Shown: piece by piece, positions 9,829-18,906 of the stretch
Numbering within the stretch: the first letter of the stretch is position 1
Layout of the letters: every line of letters begins with the position of its first letter
NCBI GenBank assembly: GCA_015233565.1
Contig: JADFXM010000031.1
Coordinates: 1 to 64,000 of the forward strand
Source: Candidatus Rifleibacteriota bacterium
Lineage (GTDB): Bacteria; Muiribacteriota; Ozemobacteria; Ozemobacterales; Ozemobacteraceae
Direction: 5' to 3'
DNA: 64,000 nt
Made by a program: the position numbers and the translations under genes
The notes under the pieces: model-generated
Databases searched by the model: none
The model's input: only the letters and a program-made list of their open reading frames with translations
What the model was told of the DNA's origin: nothing

Positions 9829-10284
9829 ATGCGTTTGTTGATAATAAATACTAATAAAGACTATGTGGGGACATTGAAAGAATGGCTCGAGACCATGGGA
9901 AACCAGATCGATGTAGCTTATGACCAGACTTCGGCTGAAGCTCTCTTCAAGGAAAACAAACATGAAATGCTGTATATTGGGCATGAACCCGGCTCAATTG
10001 ATTCCATCGAGTTATTGCAAAAATTCCGGACCATCAATCCTGAATTAAAAGTCATAATTTCAGCCCCAAAAGCAGATTTAGAGTTTGCCAGTCTTGCTAT
10101 TCACAAAAGGGCTTATGATTTTTTCCCGAGTAAAATTGATTTCAGAGAAATACTGGTAATTATTGAAGAGATTGAACAAAAAACTAAAATTGAGAATGAG
10201 AGGAAAGAACAGTTGGCAAAGCTTGCCATTGCATATGCCAGATTGAAGCAAGCTTATGATGATCTTCAGGCAAAGGCTCAATGA
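9829..10284 (+). CDS. Degenerate receiver-domain protein with C-terminal coiled coil
   Basis: A 151-residue protein with the length and alternating beta/alpha pattern of a response-regulator receiver. The acidic pair is replaced (LLIINTNKDY) and the phospho-acceptor position reads YIGHEPGSID, with no Asp where a receiver has L-D-x-x-M-P. The end of the fold (YDFFPSKID) keeps a Lys. Residues about 115-151 (KTKIENERKEQLAKLAIAYA...) are a charged helix likely to form a coiled coil. It sits between cheB and the large CheA-like kinase, 50 and 61 bases away, with AGGGG before the ATG. I infer a phosphorylation-independent adaptor or scaffold of this signalling operon. Confidence 0.75.
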   Translation: MRLLIINTNKDYVGTLKEWLETMGNQIDVAYDQTSAEALFKENKHEMLYIGHEPGSIDSIELLQKFRTINPELKVIISAPKADLEFASLAIHKRAYDFFPSKIDFREILVIIEEIEQKTKIENERKEQLAKLAIAYARLKQAYDDLQAKAQ

Positions 10285-10345
10285 GATGGCTTCAAAAATT
10301 TCAGCTTTAAATAGACGCTATTAGGAAATTTCCGGAGAGAAAAGA

Positions 10346-13300
10346 ATGAGCTCAGATGCCACCCGAGACCAGGATTGGCTATACGCCCTAAGTGTCTATG
10401 TTGCCGAAAATCTGGAATTATTGGGTTCAATAGAACCCCGATTACTTATGCTTGAAAAATTATCTCCCGAGTCAGATGAATTAATTCGATTCCTCAATGA
10501 CCTTTTCCGCCTTTTCCATTCGCTGAAAGGTGGGGCAGCGTCTTTCGACTTAAATGTCATTCGGGATGTCACTCATCAAATGGAAAACTTACTGGATTTC
10601 TTCCGGAAAAACCGGATAAAGATTCAGCCCAACCACGTTGATCTCTTCAATCTGACAAGTGATTTTATCAAAAATAGTTTTACGTATGTTTCGACAAATT
10701 ATAATGACGCGATTTTTGAGAAAGAATCTGTTTCTTTGATCGAGCTGATCCAAGAGGAAGTAAAGAATTTGGAAGTTTCCTTCGGAGATGCTTCTCTTGC
10801 TCAAAAAGCCGAAATTAAAAAGCCTTCATCGCCGATTTCAATGGAAAAAGGTTTTACTTCCCTTCCCGTAACCGGGCTCCTTGATCAATCATATATTTCA
10901 GTGAATGGGTGTTCTGCTGATTTCAAAGTTCTCGTTACCTCTGAAATCAAGCTTCAGTTATTTGATGAAGGTGAAAAAATAATTAATGGGCTCTCCAATT
11001 CTTTTTCACAATTAAAAACACCAGAGAATTGCAGAAAAAATTTTTCCTCATCATTAAATGAATTGAACCTGTTTTCCTGTGTCTTACAATTTTTTGGATT
11101 CCAGAGTTTGTTTGAAATTGTTCATAAACTGCAAATTGTTAGTGGATCTCCTCTGATTGGGCTGTCAGAGAATTTTGAGGAAACAGAGAATCTCTTTAAT
11201 TTGTTAGTAAAAGAAGTCCGAAGGAATCTGAAATCTCTCTGTGTTCCTCCGGGGTTCATTATTCCATCTGACCCCGCTTTGGAGGTTGCTTTTAAGACTG
11301 GTTTTGAGGATTTTGTTTCCCGAACTTTAAAAGGGCTTCAAAGTCTGCCGATGCTTCCAATTGAGATTCCCAAAGACCAGCTTTTCAACAATCTCGATGA
11401 GATGAAAATTAATATCAATCCCGAGATGATTGCGGAATTCGCTAAATTGGCCGAAGAAATTTTTGATGCGATCGGTACAGCGCTGGAGGTAGTTGAAAAA
11501 CGTCCTAGCGCCATTGACAAGATTGAGAAAGCCATGAATGGTTTCCATTCTTTTATAGGACTATCAACCTTTTTCGGATTCCGTAATCTTATTGATGTTT
11601 CGAAGCTAGCTGAAATTGCGCTTTTTAATATGATTAAAAACCCCGTTGTTGCGGCTAACTCTCCAGTCAATGTTCTGAAAAATACTCTTTCGGATTTGAG
11701 GAAATCAGTTAATCAGCTTGCAATCACCGGAAAATCAGAGAATGTGGAAAAGATTTCAGCTATTAACCAAATAGATGATTTTCTAGTTGAAGTGCAAAAA
11801 AAACTGGAAATGGGAAAATTGCTGCTTCCTACAACTTCAATGAGCGAAATATTTGATGAGTCCGAAATTACCAAATTCAGGGATGAAGCACTGCCAAGAC
11901 TTGCGACTTTAAACGAGATTCTCGGTAAAATTGAGAAAAACCTTGAAGAAGTGTACTTGTTGGACAATTTCGCGATGGAAACCCAACTCTTCAAAGAAAG
12001 TGTTACCGCCTTGATTTGGGCTTCCAAAAGAACTCTTCCGGGCAGGCATCCTTTGCAGATTCTACGAATTCTTGCGCAAGGGCTCGAAATATTTGCCGGG
12101 AAAGCACTTTATCTGGAAGAATTCAGCCTTGAAACTTCCTCACTTGAAGTTTTTAAATTAGCGACCGAAGAAATTCAAACTCTTTTGAACAGCTTTTTCG
12201 CCCGGAAGATTTCAGTTGAAGTCAATCGTAAATTGTTTTCGGCATTGTCGATTAACTTTTCTTTTTTCCGGGAAACCGATTTGGCATTCCTAGATTCTGC
12301 GATTAAAAAACTTGAGTTTCCTGAAAATCAAACGGAAGAAAATATCAATGAATATCTTCGTTGCCTGGAAAACATTACTTTGGCTTGTAAACGCCTCAAT
12401 CGGGAAGACATCATCCCTTTGATAACCAAACAAAAGGATTTGCTAAATTCCTTTTTGAATGCCTCTGAGCAACCTTTTTCACCGATTTTTGAGGAATTGA
12501 AGAAAGTCTATGATGAAATGGTGGAGAAAACCAAGGTTGGGACTTCATTTCCATCTAAACCTATCGCTCCAACGAAAGTACAACCTACTGCGACCACCCT
12601 CGCCAGCTCTGCTAACGCCAGCAGTAAAGGGACGCTTAGAGTCGATGAAGAAAAAATTGATCACCTTCTGACAATCGTTGGAGAGATATTTGTTACTTGC
12701 GAATCGTTCAGTTCCCTCGAAAAACAACTCTTGAGTACTCACGATCTTGACTTTCTTTCCAAAAAGATGAAAGAAGTCGGTATGAATTTCTCAAATCTAA
12801 GTTCAGATCTTGAGAAGGGTTTGATGACAATCAGGTTGGTTCCGCTACAAAGCTTTTTCCAACGCTTTCCACGACTTGTCAGAGATCTTGCAAAAAAACT
12901 CGGAAAGGAAGTCAATCTTCAGATCAGTGGCGAGGAAAACGAAGTTGACAAACGAACTCTCGAAAAACTTACTGACCCTTTAATTCATATTTTAAGAAAC
13001 TCAGTTGATCATGGCGTTGAAATGCCCGAAGCTAGAAAAACCGCCGGAAAACCGTTGGAAGGCTTGGTTAAATTATCTGCCAAAATCGAAAATGAAACTA
13101 TTTATTTTGATATCGCCGACGATGGGAAAGGCCTGGATGCCGAAATCTTAAAAAGAAAAGCCATCGAAAAAGGAATCCTTGACCCGGAAAAAGCTGCGAC
13201 TATGAGCGAAAAAGAAGCTTTTGATTTGATCTTTTTGCCGGGCTTCTCTACCGCAGAGAAAATTACAGATGTCTCAGGACGCGGAGTAGGAATGGATGTT

Positions 13301-14020
13301 GTGAAAAGCAATATTCAACAACTTCAGGGAAAAATCGATATCAGTTCAAAAATTGGCCAAGGTAGCGTTTTTAGAATTGAAGTACCAGTGCAGAAATTAT
13401 GCCTTATGATTTTTCAAACTGTTTTCGTTAAGGCTGGAGAAAGTGAATACCTTATTTCCATGGAAAACGTCGGCCTATTGTCCGAAATTCCAATGCCCCA
13501 TCTGCACACTTACGGAGAGATGAGGTTTGCTGATGTTTTTGGACGATTGTACCCGTTCATGTTTCTTGAGGAAATTTTACAAACAAGATCCAAAACAGCA
13601 ATCATGGATGAAAAGAAGAACGAAAAAGATATTGCAGTTTTATTATTGAGAACTTCCAGAGGAGAATTTGCGCTTGGAGTTGATAGGTTCATCAGCGAAG
13701 AGCGTGTTGTTGTGAAGCCTTTGAAACTTAAATTTGTTAATACTCCGTTAATTGCCGGTACCGCAATTCTCGGCAATGGAACAATTGCAATTGTGATTGA
13801 ATCTGAAAATTTGGCAACCAGTTTTTCAAATCTCTTCGGTTTCGAAGGAGACCTTCCGGCTCACATTGCAGCTAGAATTGCAACTTCGAGCATTATTAAT
13901 ACCGGCAAAATCAATCATCTCCCAAATTCCTCTTCAGCTTCTTCTCCAACTTCCTCTTCACCCCCGCCATCACCACTTCCGCTTTCTTCATCACCAGCCA
14001 CTTCTGAAGAGAGGGTGTAA
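10346..14020 (+). CDS. Large CheA-type kinase with multiple HPt-like modules
   Basis: A 1224-residue CheA-family kinase. The first HPt carries His58 in FRLFHSLKGGAASF. Between about 190 and 740 I see further helical blocks with the HPt end signature: one with Asn238 at the His position (SLNELNLFS...FFGFQSLFEIVHKL), one with His401 (FHSFIGLSTFFGFRNLIDV) but no Lys-Gly, and two more diverged. The dimerisation helix starts near 765 (RVDEEKIDHLLTIVGEI). The ATPase domain has HILRNSVDHGVE, DIADDGKGLD and SGRGVGMDVV. A CheW-like domain follows, then a Ser/Pro tail. Multi-HPt CheA proteins are known from pilus/twitching systems (ChpA, FrzE-like). GGAGAG precedes the ATG. There is no fused receiver; the degenerate receiver just upstream may serve it. 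Confidence 0.9.
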   Translation: MSSDATRDQDWLYALSVYVAENLELLGSIEPRLLMLEKLSPESDELIRFLNDLFRLFHSLKGGAASFDLNVIRDVTHQMENLLDFFRKNRIKIQPNHVDLFNLTSDFIKNSFTYVSTNYNDAIFEKESVSLIELIQEEVKNLEVSFGDASLAQKAEIKKPSSPISMEKGFTSLPVTGLLDQSYISVNGCSADFKVLVTSEIKLQLFDEGEKIINGLSNSFSQLKTPENCRKNFSSSLNELNLFSCVLQFFGFQSLFEIVHKLQIVSGSPLIGLSENFEETENLFNLLVKEVRRNLKSLCVPPGFIIPSDPALEVAFKTGFEDFVSRTLKGLQSLPMLPIEIPKDQLFNNLDEMKININPEMIAEFAKLAEEIFDAIGTALEVVEKRPSAIDKIEKAMNGFHSFIGLSTFFGFRNLIDVSKLAEIALFNMIKNPVVAANSPVNVLKNTLSDLRKSVNQLAITGKSENVEKISAINQIDDFLVEVQKKLEMGKLLLPTTSMSEIFDESEITKFRDEALPRLATLNEILGKIEKNLEEVYLLDNFAMETQLFKESVTALIWASKRTLPGRHPLQILRILAQGLEIFAGKALYLEEFSLETSSLEVFKLATEEIQTLLNSFFARKISVEVNRKLFSALSINFSFFRETDLAFLDSAIKKLEFPENQTEENINEYLRCLENITLACKRLNREDIIPLITKQKDLLNSFLNASEQPFSPIFEELKKVYDEMVEKTKVGTSFPSKPIAPTKVQPTATTLASSANASSKGTLRVDEEKIDHLLTIVGEIFVTCESFSSLEKQLLSTHDLDFLSKKMKEVGMNFSNLSSDLEKGLMTIRLVPLQSFFQRFPRLVRDLAKKLGKEVNLQISGEENEVDKRTLEKLTDPLIHILRNSVDHGVEMPEARKTAGKPLEGLVKLSAKIENETIYFDIADDGKGLDAEILKRKAIEKGILDPEKAATMSEKEAFDLIFLPGFSTAEKITDVSGRGVGMDVVKSNIQQLQGKIDISSKIGQGSVFRIEVPVQKLCLMIFQTVFVKAGESEYLISMENVGLLSEIPMPHLHTYGEMRFADVFGRLYPFMFLEEILQTRSKTAIMDEKKNEKDIAVLLLRTSRGEFALGVDRFISEERVVVKPLKLKFVNTPLIAGTAILGNGTIAIVIESENLATSFSNLFGFEGDLPAHIAARIATSSIINTGKINHLPNSSSASSPTSSSPPPSPLPLSSSPATSEERV

Positions 14021-14023
14021 ATA

Positions 14024-15502
14024 TTATTTTGAATTTCCGGAAAAATGCTCGGAGAAGTTTTTTTCCATTATTGCAAGGTCTTCGTCCGTTATATCGGTGT
14101 TTGCGGGATCAGGCAGATTTTGAGATCCAAAAGAGTTTTTCTGCCAGTCTGCAATAAAAGAATTTACCGAGTCTGGGACTTTAGGGTCGTAAGTCAATGT
14201 GTCAGATTTTTCATCGATTCCAGGTGTTTCAGAAGCGCATTTTGTTTCCAGGCTGTCTGTTGCCAATGGCATTTGTGGAAACACTTCCGTTTCGCTTTCA
14301 AATGACCTTTTTTTGAAATCCGAAGAATCATGCCCTGACTTTTTCGAGGATTGAAAATAATCGGAAATCGTTTTCTTTGTATTTGTCTTTTTTCTGATGG
14401 AAAATGTTTTTGAAGGCATTTGTCCGAAGCACAACATTGAATCTGATATATATATTGCCGATTGTGATTCCTGAAAGTCCTGGAATTTTTGAAGGGAAGA
14501 TGGTGCAACTGTTGCCTTCAGAATTGAAACTCTGAAATCTGAAGAGGACATAAATTTAAAATACTCCGAAATGGTTTCCTTCATATTAGTTTTAACCGAA
14601 ATAGGGATGGAATATGCCGGAAGTGGTTTTGTTAATTCGGATGGGTTCAGCGGTTCTTCAGTTTCCTGAAAATTTAAAAAAGTTTCTTCGGGAGTTTCTG
14701 AAGCGGTTTCCCATGCAGGAATCTCTTTGAAATAATTTTCCAGGCTACAAATTGATTTAGTCTGGGTTGAAATTTTAGGTGTTTTTTCAGGTGCAAAATA
14801 TTCTTGTACAACTTGTTTGGGGTTGGAATTAATGTCTATCTGAAACATTTGTGAAGGTAATCCGGAGAAAATATCAGAGGACAAATTAAATTTTTCAACG
14901 TCCTCCGGAAATTTCAATTCAACTTTGAGAGTCATTCCGGTGCTGAGGATGTCGGGGATTTCAAGGAAAATTCCTGAGAAAGTGGCAACTGGTACGGTGA
15001 CGGATTTTGAAAAAATGGAGTCTTTTGAAGTAATTGCTGATCGAATACACGTTTCAGCAGGGGTTGAAATGTTTGGGGAGCTACTTGAGTTGCAGGCTAG
15101 GGGAGGAGTTAGAATTGTGGTCGAGGAAATTTGAACTTGTACTATCCCTGAGGGGTGAATGCTGAAAGTTGCTTTCGATGGGCTCACAACCAAAACAGCC
15201 GGATTTGAAACTGAAATTATTTTGGAACTATCAGGGGAATTCTTAACCGGTTTTGTACCTGTATTTTCAGGGGTAGTGGCGGTCGGAATATTGACTGAAT
15301 TCGTAGCTGGATTAGTGATTAAACTTGTTGCTGAATTTAAAGGTAAGCCTGTCCTGAAAACCCCGATTGGTTGCAAAGGTAAACTAATGGATGTGCTATT
15401 GACTGATTTTGAGATAGAATCTATCCGCTCTTCGAGTGCTGCCAATCGGCTTGTTAAAATGAGAAAAAATCCTAAATATAAAATGACTTTGAATTTTTGC
15501 AT
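14024..15502 (-). CDS. Secreted Ser/Thr-rich protein with repeated MotB-plug-like motif
   Basis: A 492-residue protein of no recognised family. ATG 15502 (GGGG nine bases upstream) begins a signal peptide MQKFKVILYLGFFLIL...; the frame extends to a TTG at 15526 but that adds only eight residues. The first ~200 residues are Ser/Thr/Pro rich. A ~29-residue module recurs three times: LPSQMFQI...VVQEYF (about 14789-14860), LPAYSIPI...TISEYF (about 14548-14635) and MPSKTFSI...TISDYF (about 14340-14420), plus a lone LENYF at about 14720-14748. The core K.xI.[ED]YF matches KKAIAEYFKQS just after the MotB transmembrane helix. It is 56 bases downstream of motB on the same strand, so probably the third gene of a motA-motB operon. 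Confidence 0.7.
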   Translation of the reverse strand: MQKFKVILYLGFFLILTSRLAALEERIDSISKSVNSTSISLPLQPIGVFRTGLPLNSATSLITNPATNSVNIPTATTPENTGTKPVKNSPDSSKIISVSNPAVLVVSPSKATFSIHPSGIVQVQISSTTILTPPLACNSSSSPNISTPAETCIRSAITSKDSIFSKSVTVPVATFSGIFLEIPDILSTGMTLKVELKFPEDVEKFNLSSDIFSGLPSQMFQIDINSNPKQVVQEYFAPEKTPKISTQTKSICSLENYFKEIPAWETASETPEETFLNFQETEEPLNPSELTKPLPAYSIPISVKTNMKETISEYFKFMSSSDFRVSILKATVAPSSLQKFQDFQESQSAIYISDSMLCFGQMPSKTFSIRKKTNTKKTISDYFQSSKKSGHDSSDFKKRSFESETEVFPQMPLATDSLETKCASETPGIDEKSDTLTYDPKVPDSVNSFIADWQKNSFGSQNLPDPANTDITDEDLAIMEKNFSEHFSGNSK

Positions 15503-15558
15503 AAATCGCATCCCCACTTTTTTCAAAAGCTAGAATTTAAATGCTACTGTAGCAGATT

Positions 15559-16338
15559 TTACTGTTTAACGGTAGCAGTTTCCGAACCGTTTACCGGTTC
15601 CCAGATGGAGGATTGGTCTTCGCGTTTTAAGACAATAATACTGACTCTTCTGTTTGAAAAATGTGCGGGGTCACTTTTGATAAACGGTCTGTTGTCCGCA
15701 CAACCTCTTAATTCCTTGATTCTTTTTTCAGGAATTTGGTTTCCAGTCAGAATTATTCGGGCGGAGTTTGCCCTGTCCAATGATAAAGTCCAGTTGTCCT
15801 TGCCGGATTTTGAAGAAGAGCTATCCGTGTGTCCTTCAATGATCAGGGAATTTGGTATCCAAATTAAATTTTGTGCTACTTCATCCAATAGCTTTTTCCC
15901 ATTGGCTGTGATGTTTCCACTGCCTGGCTCAAAAAGGCTGTCATTTTGGTCTTCAATCAACTCGATTCTTAGACCTTCCTCTATTTCCTGGTATTTTAAA
16001 TTTGTTCGCATTGATCTGATTTTTTTTATTCCTTCTTTGAAGGCGCTGACTGAAGCATTATACCGCTTTCTGGAGTAGTCATCCTTTATGTGGAACGGCC
16101 AATTTAAATTGAAAGGGACTTGTCCCATTATTTTCTTGTACTCAAGAAAATCGAGCATGTCTGTTTTCCCTTTGGGGATCTCTGATTGTTTAAAATATTC
16201 CGCAATGGCTTTTTTCACCGGCTTGTTCAAACCGATGATCCACATGACGAGAAAAAAAGCCATCATTGCCGTAACAAAGTCGGCATATGCTACTTTCCAG
16301 GCACCACCGTGATGTCCCTCTGTTTTCTTTTTTCTCAT
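15559..16338 (-). CDS. motB: Flagellar-type stator protein MotB
   Basis: A 259-residue MotB. The N-terminal GGAWKVAYADFVTAMMAFFL contains the single transmembrane helix with the proton-binding Asp20. The plug-like helix KKAIAEYFKQS follows, then an OmpA-type peptidoglycan-binding domain with IEGHTDSSSS and LSLDRANSARIIL (about 170-240). It anchors the stator to the wall and carries protons with MotA. It starts six bases after motA ends, consistent with translational coupling. No flagellin or rotor gene is in the window, so the motor type (flagellar or gliding) is not shown here. Confidence 0.94.
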   Translation of the reverse strand: MRKKKTEGHHGGAWKVAYADFVTAMMAFFLVMWIIGLNKPVKKAIAEYFKQSEIPKGKTDMLDFLEYKKIMGQVPFNLNWPFHIKDDYSRKRYNASVSAFKEGIKKIRSMRTNLKYQEIEEGLRIELIEDQNDSLFEPGSGNITANGKKLLDEVAQNLIWIPNSLIIEGHTDSSSSKSGKDNWTLSLDRANSARIILTGNQIPEKRIKELRGCADNRPFIKSDPAHFSNRRVSIIVLKREDQSSIWEPVNGSETATVKQ

Positions 16339-16344
16339 TTTAGC

Positions 16345-17202
16345 TCAAGTAGTTGAGATGCTCTTCAATTCATTTTCTAATTCGATGAATCCTGGGCGTG
16401 ATGCGGGTGGAATTTGCCTTCGTGCCATTTCTAGGCAAACTTTTGGGGCGCAACCCTCAGAAAAGGAGTAAACGGCAGTTTTGACACAGACAAAGAATTC
16501 CTCTTCAGCTTTGATTTGATGCCCAACTGCTGCAGCCAGTGGGTTGAAGATTCCGTAAGCCAGAAGAACTCCTAGAAATGTTCCAACCAATGCTGCGGCG
16601 ACTTTGTGCCCGATTTCTGCGGGAGGGCCGTCAATTCCTTGCATTGTGATAACGACTCCAAGCACTGCTGCGACAATTCCAAAGCCTGGAAGCGCGTCTC
16701 CTACTCCCTGCAAAATGTGTGCAGGAAGATTTGCCTCGGCTGTCATAATATCTAAATCGCCGTCCATGAGATTTTCCAATTGCTTTTCAGCTCCTCCTTG
16801 AATTTGCAATCTAAGTGAATCACAGAAAAAATTCAGGAGTTTTGGGCTGGTCGCCATAATTTTTGCGGATTGCAGTATCTCGCTGGTTTCCGGAGATTCA
16901 ACGTGTCTTTCCAATGCGAGAATCCCTTCTTTTCTGGCTAAAGTAAAAAAAACATATACCATTTTAAGAAAATCCATATAAGTGTGTTTGTCAAAATGTT
17001 TGGGAGAAAGCAGGCCTTTTAATGAATCAAGGGTAATTTTGACTCCGTGAAATCCATAGCCGATGATTACTGAGCCAAGGCAGGCTCCCCCAATTATTAT
17101 GAATTCGGAGACTTGTATAAGAGGTTTTATCGATCCGCCGTGCATGGTATAGCCGGTAAGAATACTACCCATGACTACAAAAAAACCAACTACTACAGGC
17201 AT
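16345..17202 (-). CDS. motA: Flagellar-type stator protein MotA
   Basis: A 285-residue MotA with four membrane segments: the pair near 1-55 (VVVGFFVVMGSILTGYTMHG, FIIIGGACLGSVIIGYG) and the conserved pair near 165-225 (GDALPGFGIVAAVLGVVITM and VAAALVGTFLGVLLAYGIF). The cytoplasmic loop between them bears charged residues that contact the rotor in the family. GGGGG lies six bases before the ATG. It forms an operon with motB and the secreted repeat protein, transcribed toward the large CheA-like gene. Confidence 0.95.
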   Translation of the reverse strand: MPVVVGFFVVMGSILTGYTMHGGSIKPLIQVSEFIIIGGACLGSVIIGYGFHGVKITLDSLKGLLSPKHFDKHTYMDFLKMVYVFFTLARKEGILALERHVESPETSEILQSAKIMATSPKLLNFFCDSLRLQIQGGAEKQLENLMDGDLDIMTAEANLPAHILQGVGDALPGFGIVAAVLGVVITMQGIDGPPAEIGHKVAAALVGTFLGVLLAYGIFNPLAAAVGHQIKAEEEFFVCVKTAVYSFSEGCAPKVCLEMARRQIPPASRPGFIELENELKSISTT

Positions 17203-17246
17203 TCTATTCCCCCGCTGACGTTAAATTTGGTGTATCACTCAAATAA

Positions 17247-17254
17247 TTATCGAC
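17247..17254 (-). promoter_or_regulatory. Possible sigma28-type -10 element for motAB
   Basis: On the minus strand the sequence GTCGATAA matches the motility-sigma -10 consensus GCCGATAA at seven of eight positions and lies about 45 bases before the motA start. The corresponding -35 position matches poorly (about four of eight), so this is tentative. Confidence 0.3.
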
Positions 17255-17500
17255 TAAAAGACTAACAACACAAGTGTTTCAACTCCATTCACCACAAACA
17301 CTTCGCTGCATTCTTCCCTGCCATGACATAAAACAATTTCCCCTTTTCCATTGTGAGAAAGGCAATCGTGGTTTTAAAAATCCATGTCAAGCCAAGAATA
17401 ATTAAGGAGATGCAATTTACTTTTTTTTATGTCCGTTAATCGATTTAATTCTTGTGATTATACCAGAAAATTAGAAAAAAATAATCCACCCCGAAATATA

Positions 17501-17650
17501 CAGCAACAAAGAGTAAATTCATATTGACATTGGCCATTAATCATACAATTCAAAAAAAAAGTCCGCAAAAAATTGATTTTTCCAAATTTCTGCACTTGTG
17601 TTGGTGCAGGTTTATAAGTCAAGTATTTTTACTCTTTTCGCTGGAAAAAT
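17501..17650 (-). repeat. MITE-like intergenic repeat, copy B (inverted)
   Basis: Copy B of the element at 6761-6920, in the opposite orientation. Read on the minus strand it begins TTCCAGCGAAAAGAGTAAA and ends GTCAATATGAATTTACTC plus TTTGTTGCTG. The two ends are imperfect inverted repeats over about 29 bases. It occupies the 567-bp gap 17203-17769 between divergent motA and the HDAC-like gene. Confidence 0.85.
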
Positions 17651-17769
17651 AATGGAAACTATCTGTGAATATAGTGGAAGATAGCCATCGGAAAAAATTT
17701 TGAGCAAAAAAAATAAGCTATTTATGTTAAATAGCTCTCCAAGCCAATTCCAATATTAATTGAGAATAA

Positions 17770-18876
17770 ATGAAAATATTGTATGAAAACTATTTAATTT
17801 CGCCGATTAATATAAAGAATATGGAAAATTTTGAAAAAAAAGGTGTTATTTTTTTCCACCCGGACTTCTTATTGGCTGATGCATTTTATTCATCTTCTGA
17901 AGGCGGGCGAATGGCCTTAATCACGGAACGATTGAACCTCGATGGCCTTTGGGGAGAACAAATCGTTGAGGCAGATATGGCACCTCTCAAGAGGATCAAA
18001 GACATTCATGACGAAAATTTCCTGACTGAGCTTCACAAGAAAATTACCCATGGTGCTGAAAAAATTGAGGAAAATACTCCAGTTATGGAAAAATCCTTCG
18101 AAATTGCAAGAAGGGCTGCTGGAGGTTTGCTTGATGCCATTGATCTTATTATGAAGGGAGAGGTTTCGTCTGCTTTTTGTTTAAGTGCAACGCCAGGACA
18201 TTTTGCAGGTGTTTCGCTGGCTAAAGGTGGAAGCCTGGTTAATTATTCCGCAATCGGGGCCCATTTTCTTACAAAAAAGTACTGTTTGCAGAAAGTTGCA
18301 ATAATTGACCTTGATGCCTCTCATTTCAGTGGGACACAGGAAATTTTTTGGAAAAGGAAAGATGTTCTGACTATTTCACTTCATGAATATCCTGCTTATC
18401 CCGGGAGCGGGCACTATTCTGAAACAGGGGACTCCCCGGCACGTGGTTTGACGGTAAATGTCCCAATTCCTTCAGGTTATGGAGACCGAGAATACTTAAG
18501 CTGTATCAGGGAGATAATAACTCCTATGGTCAAACAGTTTGAGCCTCAATTCATAATTCTTTCCCTGGGAACCAATGTCCTGGCTGGAGATCCAAGTTAT
18601 CATCTTTTGGTTTCAGAAGCTGGACTTCTGGCAATGGTCGGAGAAATCAGAAATCTTGCACGAGCGGTTTGTAAAGGAAAGATGGTTTCAGTGCTTGAGG
18701 GAGGGTCATCGGGAAAATTAATGTCAAGTGCACTATCAAAAGTAGCTTTATTTTTATTAAATAATTTAACGGCACCTACCGATAAAGAGGAAAAGAGAGA
18801 GATCATCTCTTTTGCCGATTGGTATTCTTACTCAAAAGTTTTAAAAAATCATTTCAGAAAATTCTGGCGAATCTGA
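17770..18876 (+). CDS. Histone-deacetylase-fold protein lacking zinc ligands
   Basis: A 368-residue member of the arginase/HDAC superfamily by overall pattern. The usual PGHHA loop reads TPGHFAG. The DLDxHHG zinc motif reads DLDASHFSGTQ: the first Asp is kept but the ligand His is Ser. The third ligand Asp (G-x-D-xxxGDP) reads LGTNVLAGDPS, that is Asn. The Gly-rich tyrosine loop reads EGGSSGKL with no Tyr. Two of three zinc ligands and the catalytic Tyr therefore look absent, so ordinary deacetylase activity is unlikely; a binding role or different chemistry is inferred. The start is ambiguous: ATG 17770 or ATG 17821 (MENFEKKGVIFFHPDF), the latter closer to the family N-terminus. Confidence 0.75.
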   Translation: MKILYENYLISPINIKNMENFEKKGVIFFHPDFLLADAFYSSSEGGRMALITERLNLDGLWGEQIVEADMAPLKRIKDIHDENFLTELHKKITHGAEKIEENTPVMEKSFEIARRAAGGLLDAIDLIMKGEVSSAFCLSATPGHFAGVSLAKGGSLVNYSAIGAHFLTKKYCLQKVAIIDLDASHFSGTQEIFWKRKDVLTISLHEYPAYPGSGHYSETGDSPARGLTVNVPIPSGYGDREYLSCIREIITPMVKQFEPQFIILSLGTNVLAGDPSYHLLVSEAGLLAMVGEIRNLARAVCKGKMVSVLEGGSSGKLMSSALSKVALFLLNNLTAPTDKEEKREIISFADWYSYSKVLKNHFRKFWRI

Positions 18877-18906
18877 GTCCTTTAAGGATTGTTACTGGAG
18901 GTCATT

